Part shown: positions 43,894 through 51,653 of the stretch, piece by piece
Numbering within the stretch: position 1 is the stretch's first letter
How the letters are laid out: the number at the start of each line of letters is the position of its first letter
Source of the DNA: Halovulum sp039180525
Lineage (GTDB): Bacteria; Pseudomonadota; Alphaproteobacteria; Rhodobacterales; Rhodobacteraceae
Length of the DNA stretch: 64,000 nucleotides
Assembly (NCBI GenBank): GCA_039180525.1
Contig: JBCDDF010000008.1
Coordinates: 32,812 to 96,811, forward strand
Direction of reading: 5' to 3'
Notes under the pieces: generated by a model
The model's input: only the letters and a program-made list of their open reading frames with translations
Database searches by the model: none
Told to the model about the DNA's origin: nothing
Position numbers and translations under genes: made by a program

Positions 43894-43937
43894 GGGGTGC
43901 GCGCGGGGCGGCGGTCACCGCGCCCCGCGCCTTGGCC

Positions 43938-45680
43938 TTATTGGACTTCGGCCCAGCGGGCGACCAGATCGTCATAGTTGACGGTCTCGCCCTGCGGCTT
44001 TTCGTTGTCGAGCGGCGGCTTGGCACCGCCATTGGCGTACCAGAACTCCGCATCCTGCGGCTCGTTCAGCCGCGGGCCGCAGCCGCCATAGACGTTGGCC
44101 TGTTCGTCGGCCCGCTGCATCCGGGCCATGGTGACGTCCATCTCCTCGGCCAGCCGGTCCATCGCCTCTTGCGGGGTGAAGGCGCCGGAGTTCACGTCGC
44201 CGATCTGCTGCCACCAGATCTGCGCCAGCTTGGGATAATCCGGCACGTTGATGCCCGTGGGCGACCAGCGCACGCGGTCGGGCGAGCGGTAGAATTCCAC
44301 CAGACCGCCCAGTTTCGGCGCCCGTTCGGTAAAGCTTTCATGCCGCACGGTGCTGTCGCGGATGAAGGTCAGACCGACATGGGATTTGCGCGTGTCCACC
44401 GTCTTGGAGGTGACGAATTGCGCATAGAGCCAGGCCGCCTGCGCCCGGTCGAGCGGGGTGGATTTCAGGATCGTCCACGACCCCACATCCTGATAGCCGA
44501 CCTTTTGACCTTCCTCCCAGTAGGGTCCATGCGGGCTGGGGGCCATCCGCCACAGCGGGTTGCCGTCGGCATCCACCGTGTTGTTGCCTTCCGACTGCGG
44601 TTTGACCATGTCGGCGGTAAAGGCGGTGTACCAAAAGATCTGCTGCGCCACATTGCCTTGGCTGAGTGCGGGCAGTGACTGGTAGAAGTCGAAGGAGGCC
44701 GATCCCGGCGGCGCGTACTTGCGCAGCCATTCGTCCCATTTGCGGATCGCATAGACTGCGGCCGGCCCGTTCGCGGCCCCGCCGCGGCTGACGCTGGCGC
44801 CGGCCGGGTTGCAGGAGCCTTCCTCCATGCGGATGCCCCATTCGTCGATGGGAATGCCGTTGGGCTCGCCCACCGAGCCTGCGCCGGCCATCGACAGCCA
44901 GGCATCGGTCATGCGCCAGCCCAGATCGGGCGCGCGTTTGCCGTAGTCCATGTGGCCATAGATCCGGACGCCGTCGATTTCCTGCACGTCTTCGGTGAAG
45001 AACTCGGCGATATCCTCATAGGCCGACCAATTCACTGGCACGCCCAGGTCGTAGCCGTACTTCTCTTTGAACTGCGCCTGCAGATCCTCGCGGTCGAACC
45101 AATCCTTGCGGAACCAGTAGAGGTTGGCGAATTGCTGATCCGGCAACTGGTACAGATCGCCATCGGGCCCGGTGGTGAACTTGATACCCATGAAATCGTC
45201 CAGATCCAGCGTCGGGCTGGTCACGTCGGCGAAATCGCCGGCCATCATCTCGGTCAAGTTATAGGCCAGTTGCAGCCGCGAATGGGTGCCGATCAGATCG
45301 CTGTCGTTGACATAGGCATCGTACAGATTGCGCTGGGTCTGCATCTGGGTCTGCACCGCCTGCACGACCTCGCCCTCGCCCAGGATCTGGTGATTGACCG
45401 TGATGCCGGTGATTTCCTCGAACGCGCGGGTCAGCACTTCCGACTCGTAGGAATGGGTCGGTATGCCCTCACTGAGGACGTTGATTTCCATGCCCGAAAA
45501 GGGCGCGGCGGCGTCGATGAACCATTGCATCTCGGCCATCTGTTCGTCCGTGGACAGGACGGAGGGCTGGAATTCCTCGTCGATCCATTTCTGCGCCGCG
45601 GCGGCATCGGCCCAGGCCGCACCGGCGGTGCCCGCCACCACGGCCACAGCCGCGACGGCGCCGAGAAGATACTTGCGCAT
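43938..45680 (-). CDS. Glycerol ABC transporter periplasmic binding protein (GlpV-like)
   Basis: First gene of the operon. The 580-aa protein has a Sec signal peptide (about 1-24, ending AWA) and is long for a family-1 binding protein, as in the rhizobial glycerol system. Visible segments include QKWIDEEFQPSVLSTDEQMAEMQWFI, INVLSEGIPTHSYESEVL and the C-terminal half with DVGSWTILKSTPLDRAQAAWLYAQF. It diverges from glpR across a 142-bp region holding heptamer repeats, so expression is probably under that repressor. Confidence 0.9.
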   Translation of the reverse strand: MRKYLLGAVAAVAVVAGTAGAAWADAAAAQKWIDEEFQPSVLSTDEQMAEMQWFIDAAAPFSGMEINVLSEGIPTHSYESEVLTRAFEEITGITVNHQILGEGEVVQAVQTQMQTQRNLYDAYVNDSDLIGTHSRLQLAYNLTEMMAGDFADVTSPTLDLDDFMGIKFTTGPDGDLYQLPDQQFANLYWFRKDWFDREDLQAQFKEKYGYDLGVPVNWSAYEDIAEFFTEDVQEIDGVRIYGHMDYGKRAPDLGWRMTDAWLSMAGAGSVGEPNGIPIDEWGIRMEEGSCNPAGASVSRGGAANGPAAVYAIRKWDEWLRKYAPPGSASFDFYQSLPALSQGNVAQQIFWYTAFTADMVKPQSEGNNTVDADGNPLWRMAPSPHGPYWEEGQKVGYQDVGSWTILKSTPLDRAQAAWLYAQFVTSKTVDTRKSHVGLTFIRDSTVRHESFTERAPKLGGLVEFYRSPDRVRWSPTGINVPDYPKLAQIWWQQIGDVNSGAFTPQEAMDRLAEEMDVTMARMQRADEQANVYGGCGPRLNEPQDAEFWYANGGAKPPLDNEKPQGETVNYDDLVARWAEVQ

Positions 45681-45730
45681 CTCTCACCTCCCTAAGAATT
45701 TTGTATCGGGTTTTCCCCCAAACATTGATC

Positions 45731-45760
45731 GAATGAAATAAAACGAAAGTCAAACGAAAT
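45731..45760. promoter_or_regulatory. Candidate GlpR (DeoR-type) operator: three phased heptamers
   Basis: AATGAAA (45732), AACGAAA (45742) and AACGAAA (45753) repeat at 10- and 11-bp spacing, one per helical turn, in the gap between glpV and glpR. Tandem TTTCGTT-type half-sites are typical targets of DeoR-family sugar/glycerol repressors. Position allows control of both divergent units. Confidence 0.55.
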
Positions 45761-45822
45761 GCTTTTTCTGGATTTCGCCCCTTCCTGTCCCTAGTATGTC
45801 GCGCCAGCGAAAGGTGGAACCG

Positions 45823-46614
45823 ATGATGCTTGAAGGCCGTAAGGAGGCCATTCTGACCATGTTGCGCGCCGCCGGGCAGGTGGAGGTGGAGGCGCTGGCG
45901 CGCCAGTTCGGCGTATCGACGCAGACCATCCGGGCGGATCTGCGCGGCCTGTGCGATCTGGGCCTGGCCGCGCGCACCCATGGCGGTGCGCGGCGGCTGG
46001 TGTCGCTGTCGGATCAGGACTATGCAGCCCGCCGCCGCTTTCGCGCGCCAGAGAAAGAGGCGATCGCGGCCCTGGCCGCCGATCTGATCCCCGACGATTG
46101 CTCGATCACGCTGAATATCGGCACCACGACCGAACAGGTCGCCCGCGCGCTGACCGCGCATCGCGATCTGGTGGTGGTGTCCAACAACATCAACATTATC
46201 CATCTGATGATGGGTGCGCGCGTGAAAGAACTGATCCTGGTCGGCGGCAGCGTGCGGCAAAGCGACGGTGCCGTGGTCGGGGAAGAGGCGGTCGATTTCA
46301 TCTCTCGCTACAAGGTCGATTTCGCGGTGATCGGCGCCTCGGCGCTCGACCCGGATGGATCGGTGCTGGATTTCGATGCCCGGGAAGTGTCCGTCGCCCG
46401 TGCCATTCTGCGCAATGCCCGCACGCGCATCTTGGTCTGTGACGCCTCCAAATTCGACCGCGCCGCGCCGGTGCGGATCTGCGATGTCGCGGACCTGGAC
46501 ATGGTCGTCACCGACACTGCCCCGCCGGCCGAGTTTCAGGCCGCCGCCCGACGCGGGGGAACTCAAATACTGACACTGGATGCAAGCCATGCCCGACAGC
46601 GCCAATCCGCCTGA
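45823..46614 (+). CDS. glpR: DeoR-family repressor, probable glycerol regulator
   Basis: A 263-aa DNA-binding protein. Residues 4-58 are the DeoR winged helix (GRKEAILTMLRAAGQVEVEALARQFGVSTQTIRADLR, shown in parts), followed by a sugar-phosphate-sensing domain with NIGTTTEQVARAL, VVSNNINIIHLMM and DASKFDRAAPVRICDVADLD. Glycerol 3-phosphate is the expected effector from context. ATG 45823 has AAAGGTGG upstream; an in-frame ATG at 45796 has no ribosome site. Its 3' end overlaps glpD by 26 bp. Confidence 0.9.
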   Translation: MMLEGRKEAILTMLRAAGQVEVEALARQFGVSTQTIRADLRGLCDLGLAARTHGGARRLVSLSDQDYAARRRFRAPEKEAIAALAADLIPDDCSITLNIGTTTEQVARALTAHRDLVVVSNNINIIHLMMGARVKELILVGGSVRQSDGAVVGEEAVDFISRYKVDFAVIGASALDPDGSVLDFDAREVSVARAILRNARTRILVCDASKFDRAAPVRICDVADLDMVVTDTAPPAEFQAAARRGGTQILTLDASHARQRQSA

Positions 46615-48190
46615 CACGACCGATTTGTTCATCATCGGCGGCGGCATCAACGGATGCGGCATCGCCCGCGACGCCGCCGGGCGCGGTCTGTCCGTCACCC
46701 TGGCCGAGATGCATGACTTGGCGTCGGCCACGTCGTCGGCCTCGACCAAGCTGTTCCATGGCGGGCTGCGCTATCTGGAGTATTTCGAGTTCCGGCTGGT
46801 GCGCGAGGCGCTGATCGAGCGGGAGGTGCTGTTGCGCGCCATGCCGCACATAAGTTGGCCCATGCGGTTTGTGGTGCCCTATCACCGGGACATGCGGTTC
46901 GACAGCGAAACGCCGACCTCACGTCTGTTGACCCGGGTGATGCCGTGGATGAAGGGTCGGCGCCCGGCCTGGCTGATCCGGCTGGGGCTGTTTTTGTACG
47001 ACAATCTGGGCGGACGGGCGATCCTGCCGGGAACGCGCACGGTCGATCTGACCCGCGATCCGGTGGGCGCGCCCTTGGACGACAGGTTCCAGCGTGCATA
47101 CGAATATTCGGATTGTTGGGTGGAGGATTCGCGCCTGGTGGTGCTGAACGCCCGCGATGCGCAGGCCAAGGGCGCGCGGATCCTGACCCGGACCAAGGTG
47201 CTGTCGGCGGAGCGCACCGGCGACCATTGGGCGGTCACGGTGCAGGATGGCGCCAGCGGCGTCACCACCACCCATCATGCGCGCATGATGGTCAATGCCG
47301 GCGGCCCCTGGGTCGGGGACATCATCCACAACACCGTGCGCATCAATTCCAGCGAAGGCGTGCGGCTGGTCCGCGGTAGCCACATTGTCACCCGCCGGCT
47401 CTATGATCACGACAAGTGCTATTTCTTCCAAGGCACCGATGGGCGGATCATCTTTGCGATCCCCTACGAGACCGATTTCACGCTGATCGGCACCACCGAC
47501 GCCGAACACGGCGATCCGGGGCAGAGGCCGGAATGCACGCCGGAAGAACAGGCTTATTTGCTGAACTTCGCCTCGCAATACTTCAAGCGGACGCTGACCG
47601 AAGAGGATGTCGTCTGGACCTATTCCGGTGTCCGCCCGCTATACGATGATGGCGCGAAATCGGCGACTGCGGCGACACGGGACTATGTCATAAAGGTCGA
47701 CAATGCCGGCGGCGCGCCGCTTTTGAACGTGTTCGGCGGCAAGATCACGACCTATCGTAAGCTGGCCGAGGCCGCCCTGGCGAAGATCGTGCCGTTCTTT
47801 CCGGCCGCCAAACCCGCCTGGACCGCCGGCGCGGCCTTGCCGGGCGGGGATTTTCCGGTCACCGGCGTGGCCGACATGGTCGCGCAACTGATGGCGCGTC
47901 ACCCATTTCTGACCGACCGATGGGCCCGCCGGCTGGTCCGCGCCTATGGCAGTGAGGCGGCTCAGATGTTGGCCGGGGCCGCCCGGGCGGAGGACCTGGG
48001 CCTCGATTTCGGCGCCACCATCACGGCGCGGGAACTGGACTGGGCGGTGGCCAAGGAATGGGTGCGTTCGGCCGAGGATTTCGTCTGGCGCCGGACCAAG
48101 CTGGGCCTGAGGCTTGATGGCGATCAGATCGCCCGCATCGATGCGCATATCCGCGCCACCGTGCAATCCACGGCCCAGGCGGCGGAGTAG
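46589..48190 (+). CDS. glpD: Aerobic glycerol-3-phosphate dehydrogenase
   Basis: Membrane-associated FAD enzyme that oxidises glycerol 3-phosphate to dihydroxyacetone phosphate and passes electrons to ubiquinone. The 533-aa protein has LFIIGGGINGCGIARDAAGR (FAD motif near 13), the family's SSASTKLFHGGLRYLEYFEF, and VFGGKITTYRKLAEAAL near 370, with a helical C-terminal domain. The start lies within the end of glpR, so the two are coupled; ATG 46580 is an alternative. No glpK gene is visible in the window. It ends in TAG. Confidence 0.95.
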   Translation: MPDSANPPDTTDLFIIGGGINGCGIARDAAGRGLSVTLAEMHDLASATSSASTKLFHGGLRYLEYFEFRLVREALIEREVLLRAMPHISWPMRFVVPYHRDMRFDSETPTSRLLTRVMPWMKGRRPAWLIRLGLFLYDNLGGRAILPGTRTVDLTRDPVGAPLDDRFQRAYEYSDCWVEDSRLVVLNARDAQAKGARILTRTKVLSAERTGDHWAVTVQDGASGVTTTHHARMMVNAGGPWVGDIIHNTVRINSSEGVRLVRGSHIVTRRLYDHDKCYFFQGTDGRIIFAIPYETDFTLIGTTDAEHGDPGQRPECTPEEQAYLLNFASQYFKRTLTEEDVVWTYSGVRPLYDDGAKSATAATRDYVIKVDNAGGAPLLNVFGGKITTYRKLAEAALAKIVPFFPAAKPAWTAGAALPGGDFPVTGVADMVAQLMARHPFLTDRWARRLVRAYGSEAAQMLAGAARAEDLGLDFGATITARELDWAVAKEWVRSAEDFVWRRTKLGLRLDGDQIARIDAHIRATVQSTAQAAE

Positions 48191-48245
48191 CGCGAAGCGC
48201 ATCGCGCCAGGGCGCGGTCGCTTTAGTACATCTGTGTAGAGAATT

Positions 48246-48264
48246 GTATTTATAGAATAAATAC
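48246..48264. repeat. AT-rich perfect inverted repeat between convergent genes
   Basis: GTATTTAT-AGA-ATAAATAC lies in a strikingly AT-rich 50-bp patch between glpD and the convergent oxidoreductase gene, 56 bp past the glpD stop. It could be a protein-binding site or weak bidirectional terminator; no use is proven. Confidence 0.5.
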
Positions 48265-48290
48265 TATACCATGGCGGTGATGGAAGCTCT

Positions 48291-49193
48291 TTACGACGCA
48301 GGTTCGTCGGTGTGGAACGTTTCCGCGAACCAATCCACCATTTCGGGCACCATGCGGTCGCCCCAGCCCTGCGCCTTGGCCAGCCCCAGCGCGTTCGCGG
48401 CGCCGAGCGAGATCTGCGTCGGCGCCCCCAGCGCTTCCGCCATGGAGATGTAGTATCCGACATCTTTGCGGGCATTGGCGACCGAGAACGCCAACTCGAT
48501 CCGATCTTCCAGGGCATGCGCCTTCATGAAATCCATCATCCCCGACCGCAACGGACCGGCGGCCATCACATCGTAAAGCACCTGTCGGGGCAGGCCCGCG
48601 CGATCGGCCATGGCAAAGGCCTCCGCCATCGCCGTGGCTGTGGTCATCGCGAAGAAATTGTTGATCAGCTTGAGCGTATGGCCGGTGCCCGGAGGACCGA
48701 CATGAAAGACGTTTTCGCCCAGATCGCGCAGCACCGGCATGGCCCGGGCATAGGCGGCGTCCGTCCCCGCGGCCATGATGTTGAGCAGACCGTCGCGCGC
48801 ATGGGCGGGCGTGCGGCCCAGGGGCGCATCCAGCATCGCGGCCCCGGTATCCGCGACCTCCGCCCCAAGCATCCGGGTGGAGTCCGGCAGCGAGGTGCCG
48901 AAATCGATCACCAGCGCGTCCGGTCCCAGCCCCGCGATGATCCCTTCGGGCCCGCGCATCCGCGCCTCGACCGAGGCGGAGGTATCCACGCACAACATAA
49001 CGATGTCGACCCAAGCGGCCAGATCGCGCGCCGTCGCGGCTTCGCGCGCCCCGCGGGCCACCGCGGCCTCCACCGCGGTCCGGGACCGGTGCGCGAGCAC
49101 CGTCAGCGGATAGTCAAGGTCTTGCAGCCGCGCGACCATCGCGCTGCCCATCAGGCCAAGCCCGATGAACCCGATTCTCGGCCTGTCGGTCAT
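48291..49193 (-). CDS. NAD(P)-dependent beta-hydroxyacid dehydrogenase
   Basis: A 300-aa member of the 3-hydroxyisobutyrate/tartronate-semialdehyde dehydrogenase family. The N-terminal Rossmann motif is IGFIGLGLMGSAM (about 6-18); the substrate motif is LDAPLGRTPAHARDGLLNIMAAG (about 116-138), and the catalytic lysine sits in GHTLKLINNFF (near 170). The substrate is unknown. ATG 49193 overlaps the stop of the upstream FAD oxidoreductase by 4 bp, so the pair may act on one substrate in turn. Confidence 0.9.
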   Translation of the reverse strand: MTDRPRIGFIGLGLMGSAMVARLQDLDYPLTVLAHRSRTAVEAAVARGAREAATARDLAAWVDIVMLCVDTSASVEARMRGPEGIIAGLGPDALVIDFGTSLPDSTRMLGAEVADTGAAMLDAPLGRTPAHARDGLLNIMAAGTDAAYARAMPVLRDLGENVFHVGPPGTGHTLKLINNFFAMTTATAMAEAFAMADRAGLPRQVLYDVMAAGPLRSGMMDFMKAHALEDRIELAFSVANARKDVGYYISMAEALGAPTQISLGAANALGLAKAQGWGDRMVPEMVDWFAETFHTDEPAS

Positions 49194-50341
49194 ATCGAAA
49201 CTCCTTCGCTCAGTCGTGTCTCTGCCAGAACCGGGTCCTCGGGTGCGATTACCAACCGTGCCGCGCGCCGCCCCAACTCGTCGGAACACTTCGCCCCTGC
49301 GCCATTGCCGCCCGAGGCGATGGCGATCCGCGGCGTCAGCCAGTCGATCACTGGCCTGCCACTGGGGGTGAACGTCGTCACACAGGCTGCCATCCGCACC
49401 GCGCGGATCGCGACGCTTGGCATCAGCCGCCGGAACACGCGCTCCAGATGATCGCGCACCGCGGGTTCGCCGCCGCCGCGAAACCAGTCACCGATTTCCT
49501 TTGCGCTTTGCAGCGTCCGATCCACCGGATCGCCGCCGAGCTTCAGATAATACCGCCCATCGGGATAGCGGATTGGCGGCAGCAGATACGGGGCCGCGCC
49601 ATCACGCAGGCGGAACACAAGCGAGGGCATGCCGTCCAGCGTCGCCGCCTGCGCTGCGGACACTTCGAAGAACGCGACCGTCCGCGCATAGACCCGCTGG
49701 CCCAGCGGGCGGGGCGCCAAGTGATCGGCCATGGCGCCGGTCGCGATCAAAGCCGTATCGCAGCGCACGCGGTCGGTAAGGGTCTCGATCTCGACGCTGC
49801 CGGTCTCGCCCAGCGCGGTGACCTCCGCCCGGATCACCGCCGCCCCTGCTGCCTCGGCCAGCGCGGTTTGGGCGGCGACCAGCCGCCGCGGGCTGATATG
49901 CCCGCCGCCGGGTTCGTGAAAGCCGACGAATTCGTCCGGAAAGGCGAAGAACGGAAAGGCGGAGGCAAGTTCAGGGCCGCCATAAACCCGTCCAAAATCC
50001 CCGAAATCCGCCCGGAGGGTCCGAACGGCGTCCACGAAACCACCCTCCTCCGGTCCCGCCATCATCGCGCCGCAGGCGGTGAAAAAGCCGATCCCGCTGC
50101 GCGCCTCGATATCCCGATAGCGCGCGATCGAGGCATGGCTGACCTCGGACCAGAACCGATCCGTCGCCAGAACTCGCGTGATCCGCCCCTCATCGTAATG
50201 GCTGCCAAAAACGCCCAGATGCCGCGCCTTGTCCGCCGGCTCATCGGGGCCTATCAGAACCACATCCGCGCCCGCTTCGGCCAGATGTCGCGCCGCGGCG
50301 GCACCGATCAGGCCGCGTCCGATCACGGCGATCCGGGTCAT
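49190..50341 (-). CDS. FAD-dependent amine/amino-acid oxidoreductase (DAO family)
   Basis: A 383-aa flavoprotein of the D-amino-acid oxidase/sarcosine oxidase fold. It begins RIAVIGRGLIGAAAARHLAEAG (dinucleotide-binding motif), has GVFGSHYDEGRITRVLATDRFW, an EPGGGHISPRRLVAAQTALA segment and a C-terminal FAD loop ASGGNGAGAKCSDELGR whose cysteine could hold FAD covalently as in monomeric sarcosine oxidases. N-methyl amino acids or other secondary amines are plausible substrates. It is coupled by overlap to the dehydrogenase downstream. Confidence 0.87.
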   Translation of the reverse strand: MTRIAVIGRGLIGAAAARHLAEAGADVVLIGPDEPADKARHLGVFGSHYDEGRITRVLATDRFWSEVSHASIARYRDIEARSGIGFFTACGAMMAGPEEGGFVDAVRTLRADFGDFGRVYGGPELASAFPFFAFPDEFVGFHEPGGGHISPRRLVAAQTALAEAAGAAVIRAEVTALGETGSVEIETLTDRVRCDTALIATGAMADHLAPRPLGQRVYARTVAFFEVSAAQAATLDGMPSLVFRLRDGAAPYLLPPIRYPDGRYYLKLGGDPVDRTLQSAKEIGDWFRGGGEPAVRDHLERVFRRLMPSVAIRAVRMAACVTTFTPSGRPVIDWLTPRIAIASGGNGAGAKCSDELGRRAARLVIAPEDPVLAETRLSEGVSI

Positions 50342-50549
50342 GGGGCAGGGCGGTTCGGTGCGGTCATCCTCCGTACCCTACGCAGCAATCCGGCGAGCCC
50401 CAACCGCTGAATCGCTCCCGCTTCTTCGTTCCATAAATACTCCACCGCACCGGTAGCCCCTGGGCAACGCGCAGAACCGCTAGCACAATGCCTCCCCCGC
50501 GCGGCGGGCCCCGCCTGCGCCGGCACGGCGCGGGTGGGGAGCTTGTCTC

Positions 50550-50564
50550 GGCCCGGAACGGGCC
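50550..50564 (-). terminator. Short hairpin downstream of the AttH-like gene
   Basis: GGCCCG-GAA-CGGGCC lies 10 bp past the stop of the AttH-like gene on the minus strand. There is no T-tract, so it is a possible rather than certain terminator. Confidence 0.4.
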
Positions 50565-50573
50565 TCCGCCGGG

Positions 50574-51653
50574 TCAGTAGCCGGTCATCTCCAGATACCC
50601 CACACCGTCATGGCTGCCGGAATACCGGATCGGTCCCTCCCAATAGGGAAACGCCATCTCCATATAGCTTTGCGCATTCAGCGGCGCGGTTCGGATGTCG
50701 ATGTCATAGGCCGGCAGTTGCAGCCGCCACTCGGTGGGAATGTCGCGGCCGCGGACCTGTGTTGTGCGCAATACCTCGAACGTGAATGCCCCGTGTTCCA
50801 GCGGCGTCGGCGTTCCGTCGGCGTCGATATAGGTTCCGGGCGCATGCGCGCTGCCATCGGCGTGGCGCAGGCGATAGGCCATCAGTTTCGCGCCATCGGG
50901 CAGGTGCAGCGCGAACCAGTCCCAGCCGGTCTGGTCTTCGCTCAGGGCCTGGCTCGACCATTCGCGGTCCAGCCAGGCACGCCCGGTCACTTCGCGCGTC
51001 TCGCCGGCAAGCGTTACCTGGCCCGTCACGTCGTAGAAGGGCTGGCTATAGTAGTAAGACGCCTGACCCTCGGGCGACTTCACCGAAAACCCGTTCGCGC
51101 CCTGCGGCACCAGCGGCCCCTGCGCGCGCAGGCGCAAATCATAGTCAAACCGATCGCCGCGCGCGCGCAGCCGCACATCCTCGACCCCCGCGCCGGCGCT
51201 TTCCATTGCCCAATCGTCGATCCAGGCGCGAAACGGCGCGGCGGCCACGCCGGCCTGGCCGATGCCGCCGCGCGCAAAGATCTCTGCCGTGGCATGGTCG
51301 TCTGCCGTGGTCACCGCGGCATGGCCCATCCAGATCTGATCGGCATCCCAGCCCGCCGCGGGCCGCGCGCCCGGGATCATGGCCTGGCGGAACAACGTCC
51401 ATTGCACGCCCAGATCTGCGCCGGTGGCGTCGGTCAGATTGGCGGTGATGTACCACCATTCGATGCGAAAGCCCGGATGCGGCTGATGGTCCCGCGGAAA
51501 GCGGAACTCGGGATCCGGGCGCACCTGTTCGTAGTCCCGCGCCGCACTGCCCATCCCGGCGAAGCCCTGCGCCGCCGCGGCGCCGGCCCAAGTCACCAGC
51601 GCCAGGACTGCGCCGAGAATGCCCATGCCCATGCCCAGGCTCCTAGCGTTCAT
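50574..51653 (-). CDS. AttH/CrtC-like lipocalin-domain protein
   Basis: A 359-aa exported protein: signal peptide to about residue 30, then a double lipocalin-like fold of the AttH/hydroxyneurosporene-synthase family. Typical segments are PDPEFRFPRDHQPHPGFRIEWWYITANLTD, VQWTLFRQAMIP and RAWLDREWSSQALSEDQTGWDWFALHL. Despite the CrtC-like fold, the context (an ABC transporter with FtsX-type permease) matches the AttEFGH-like set rather than carotenoid synthesis. Start at ATG 51653 has GAGGGTG upstream and overlaps the permease stop by 11 bp; a TTG 6 bp upstream is possible. Confidence 0.85.
   Translation of the reverse strand: MNARSLGMGMGILGAVLALVTWAGAAAAQGFAGMGSAARDYEQVRPDPEFRFPRDHQPHPGFRIEWWYITANLTDATGADLGVQWTLFRQAMIPGARPAAGWDADQIWMGHAAVTTADDHATAEIFARGGIGQAGVAAAPFRAWIDDWAMESAGAGVEDVRLRARGDRFDYDLRLRAQGPLVPQGANGFSVKSPEGQASYYYSQPFYDVTGQVTLAGETREVTGRAWLDREWSSQALSEDQTGWDWFALHLPDGAKLMAYRLRHADGSAHAPGTYIDADGTPTPLEHGAFTFEVLRTTQVRGRDIPTEWRLQLPAYDIDIRTAPLNAQSYMEMAFPYWEGPIRYSGSHDGVGYLEMTGY

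Noticed and set aside
50574..51653. Carotenoid 1,2-hydratase (CrtC)
   Set aside because: Only the fold is shared; a signal peptide and the ABC operon context point to the AttH group, and no carotenoid gene is nearby.
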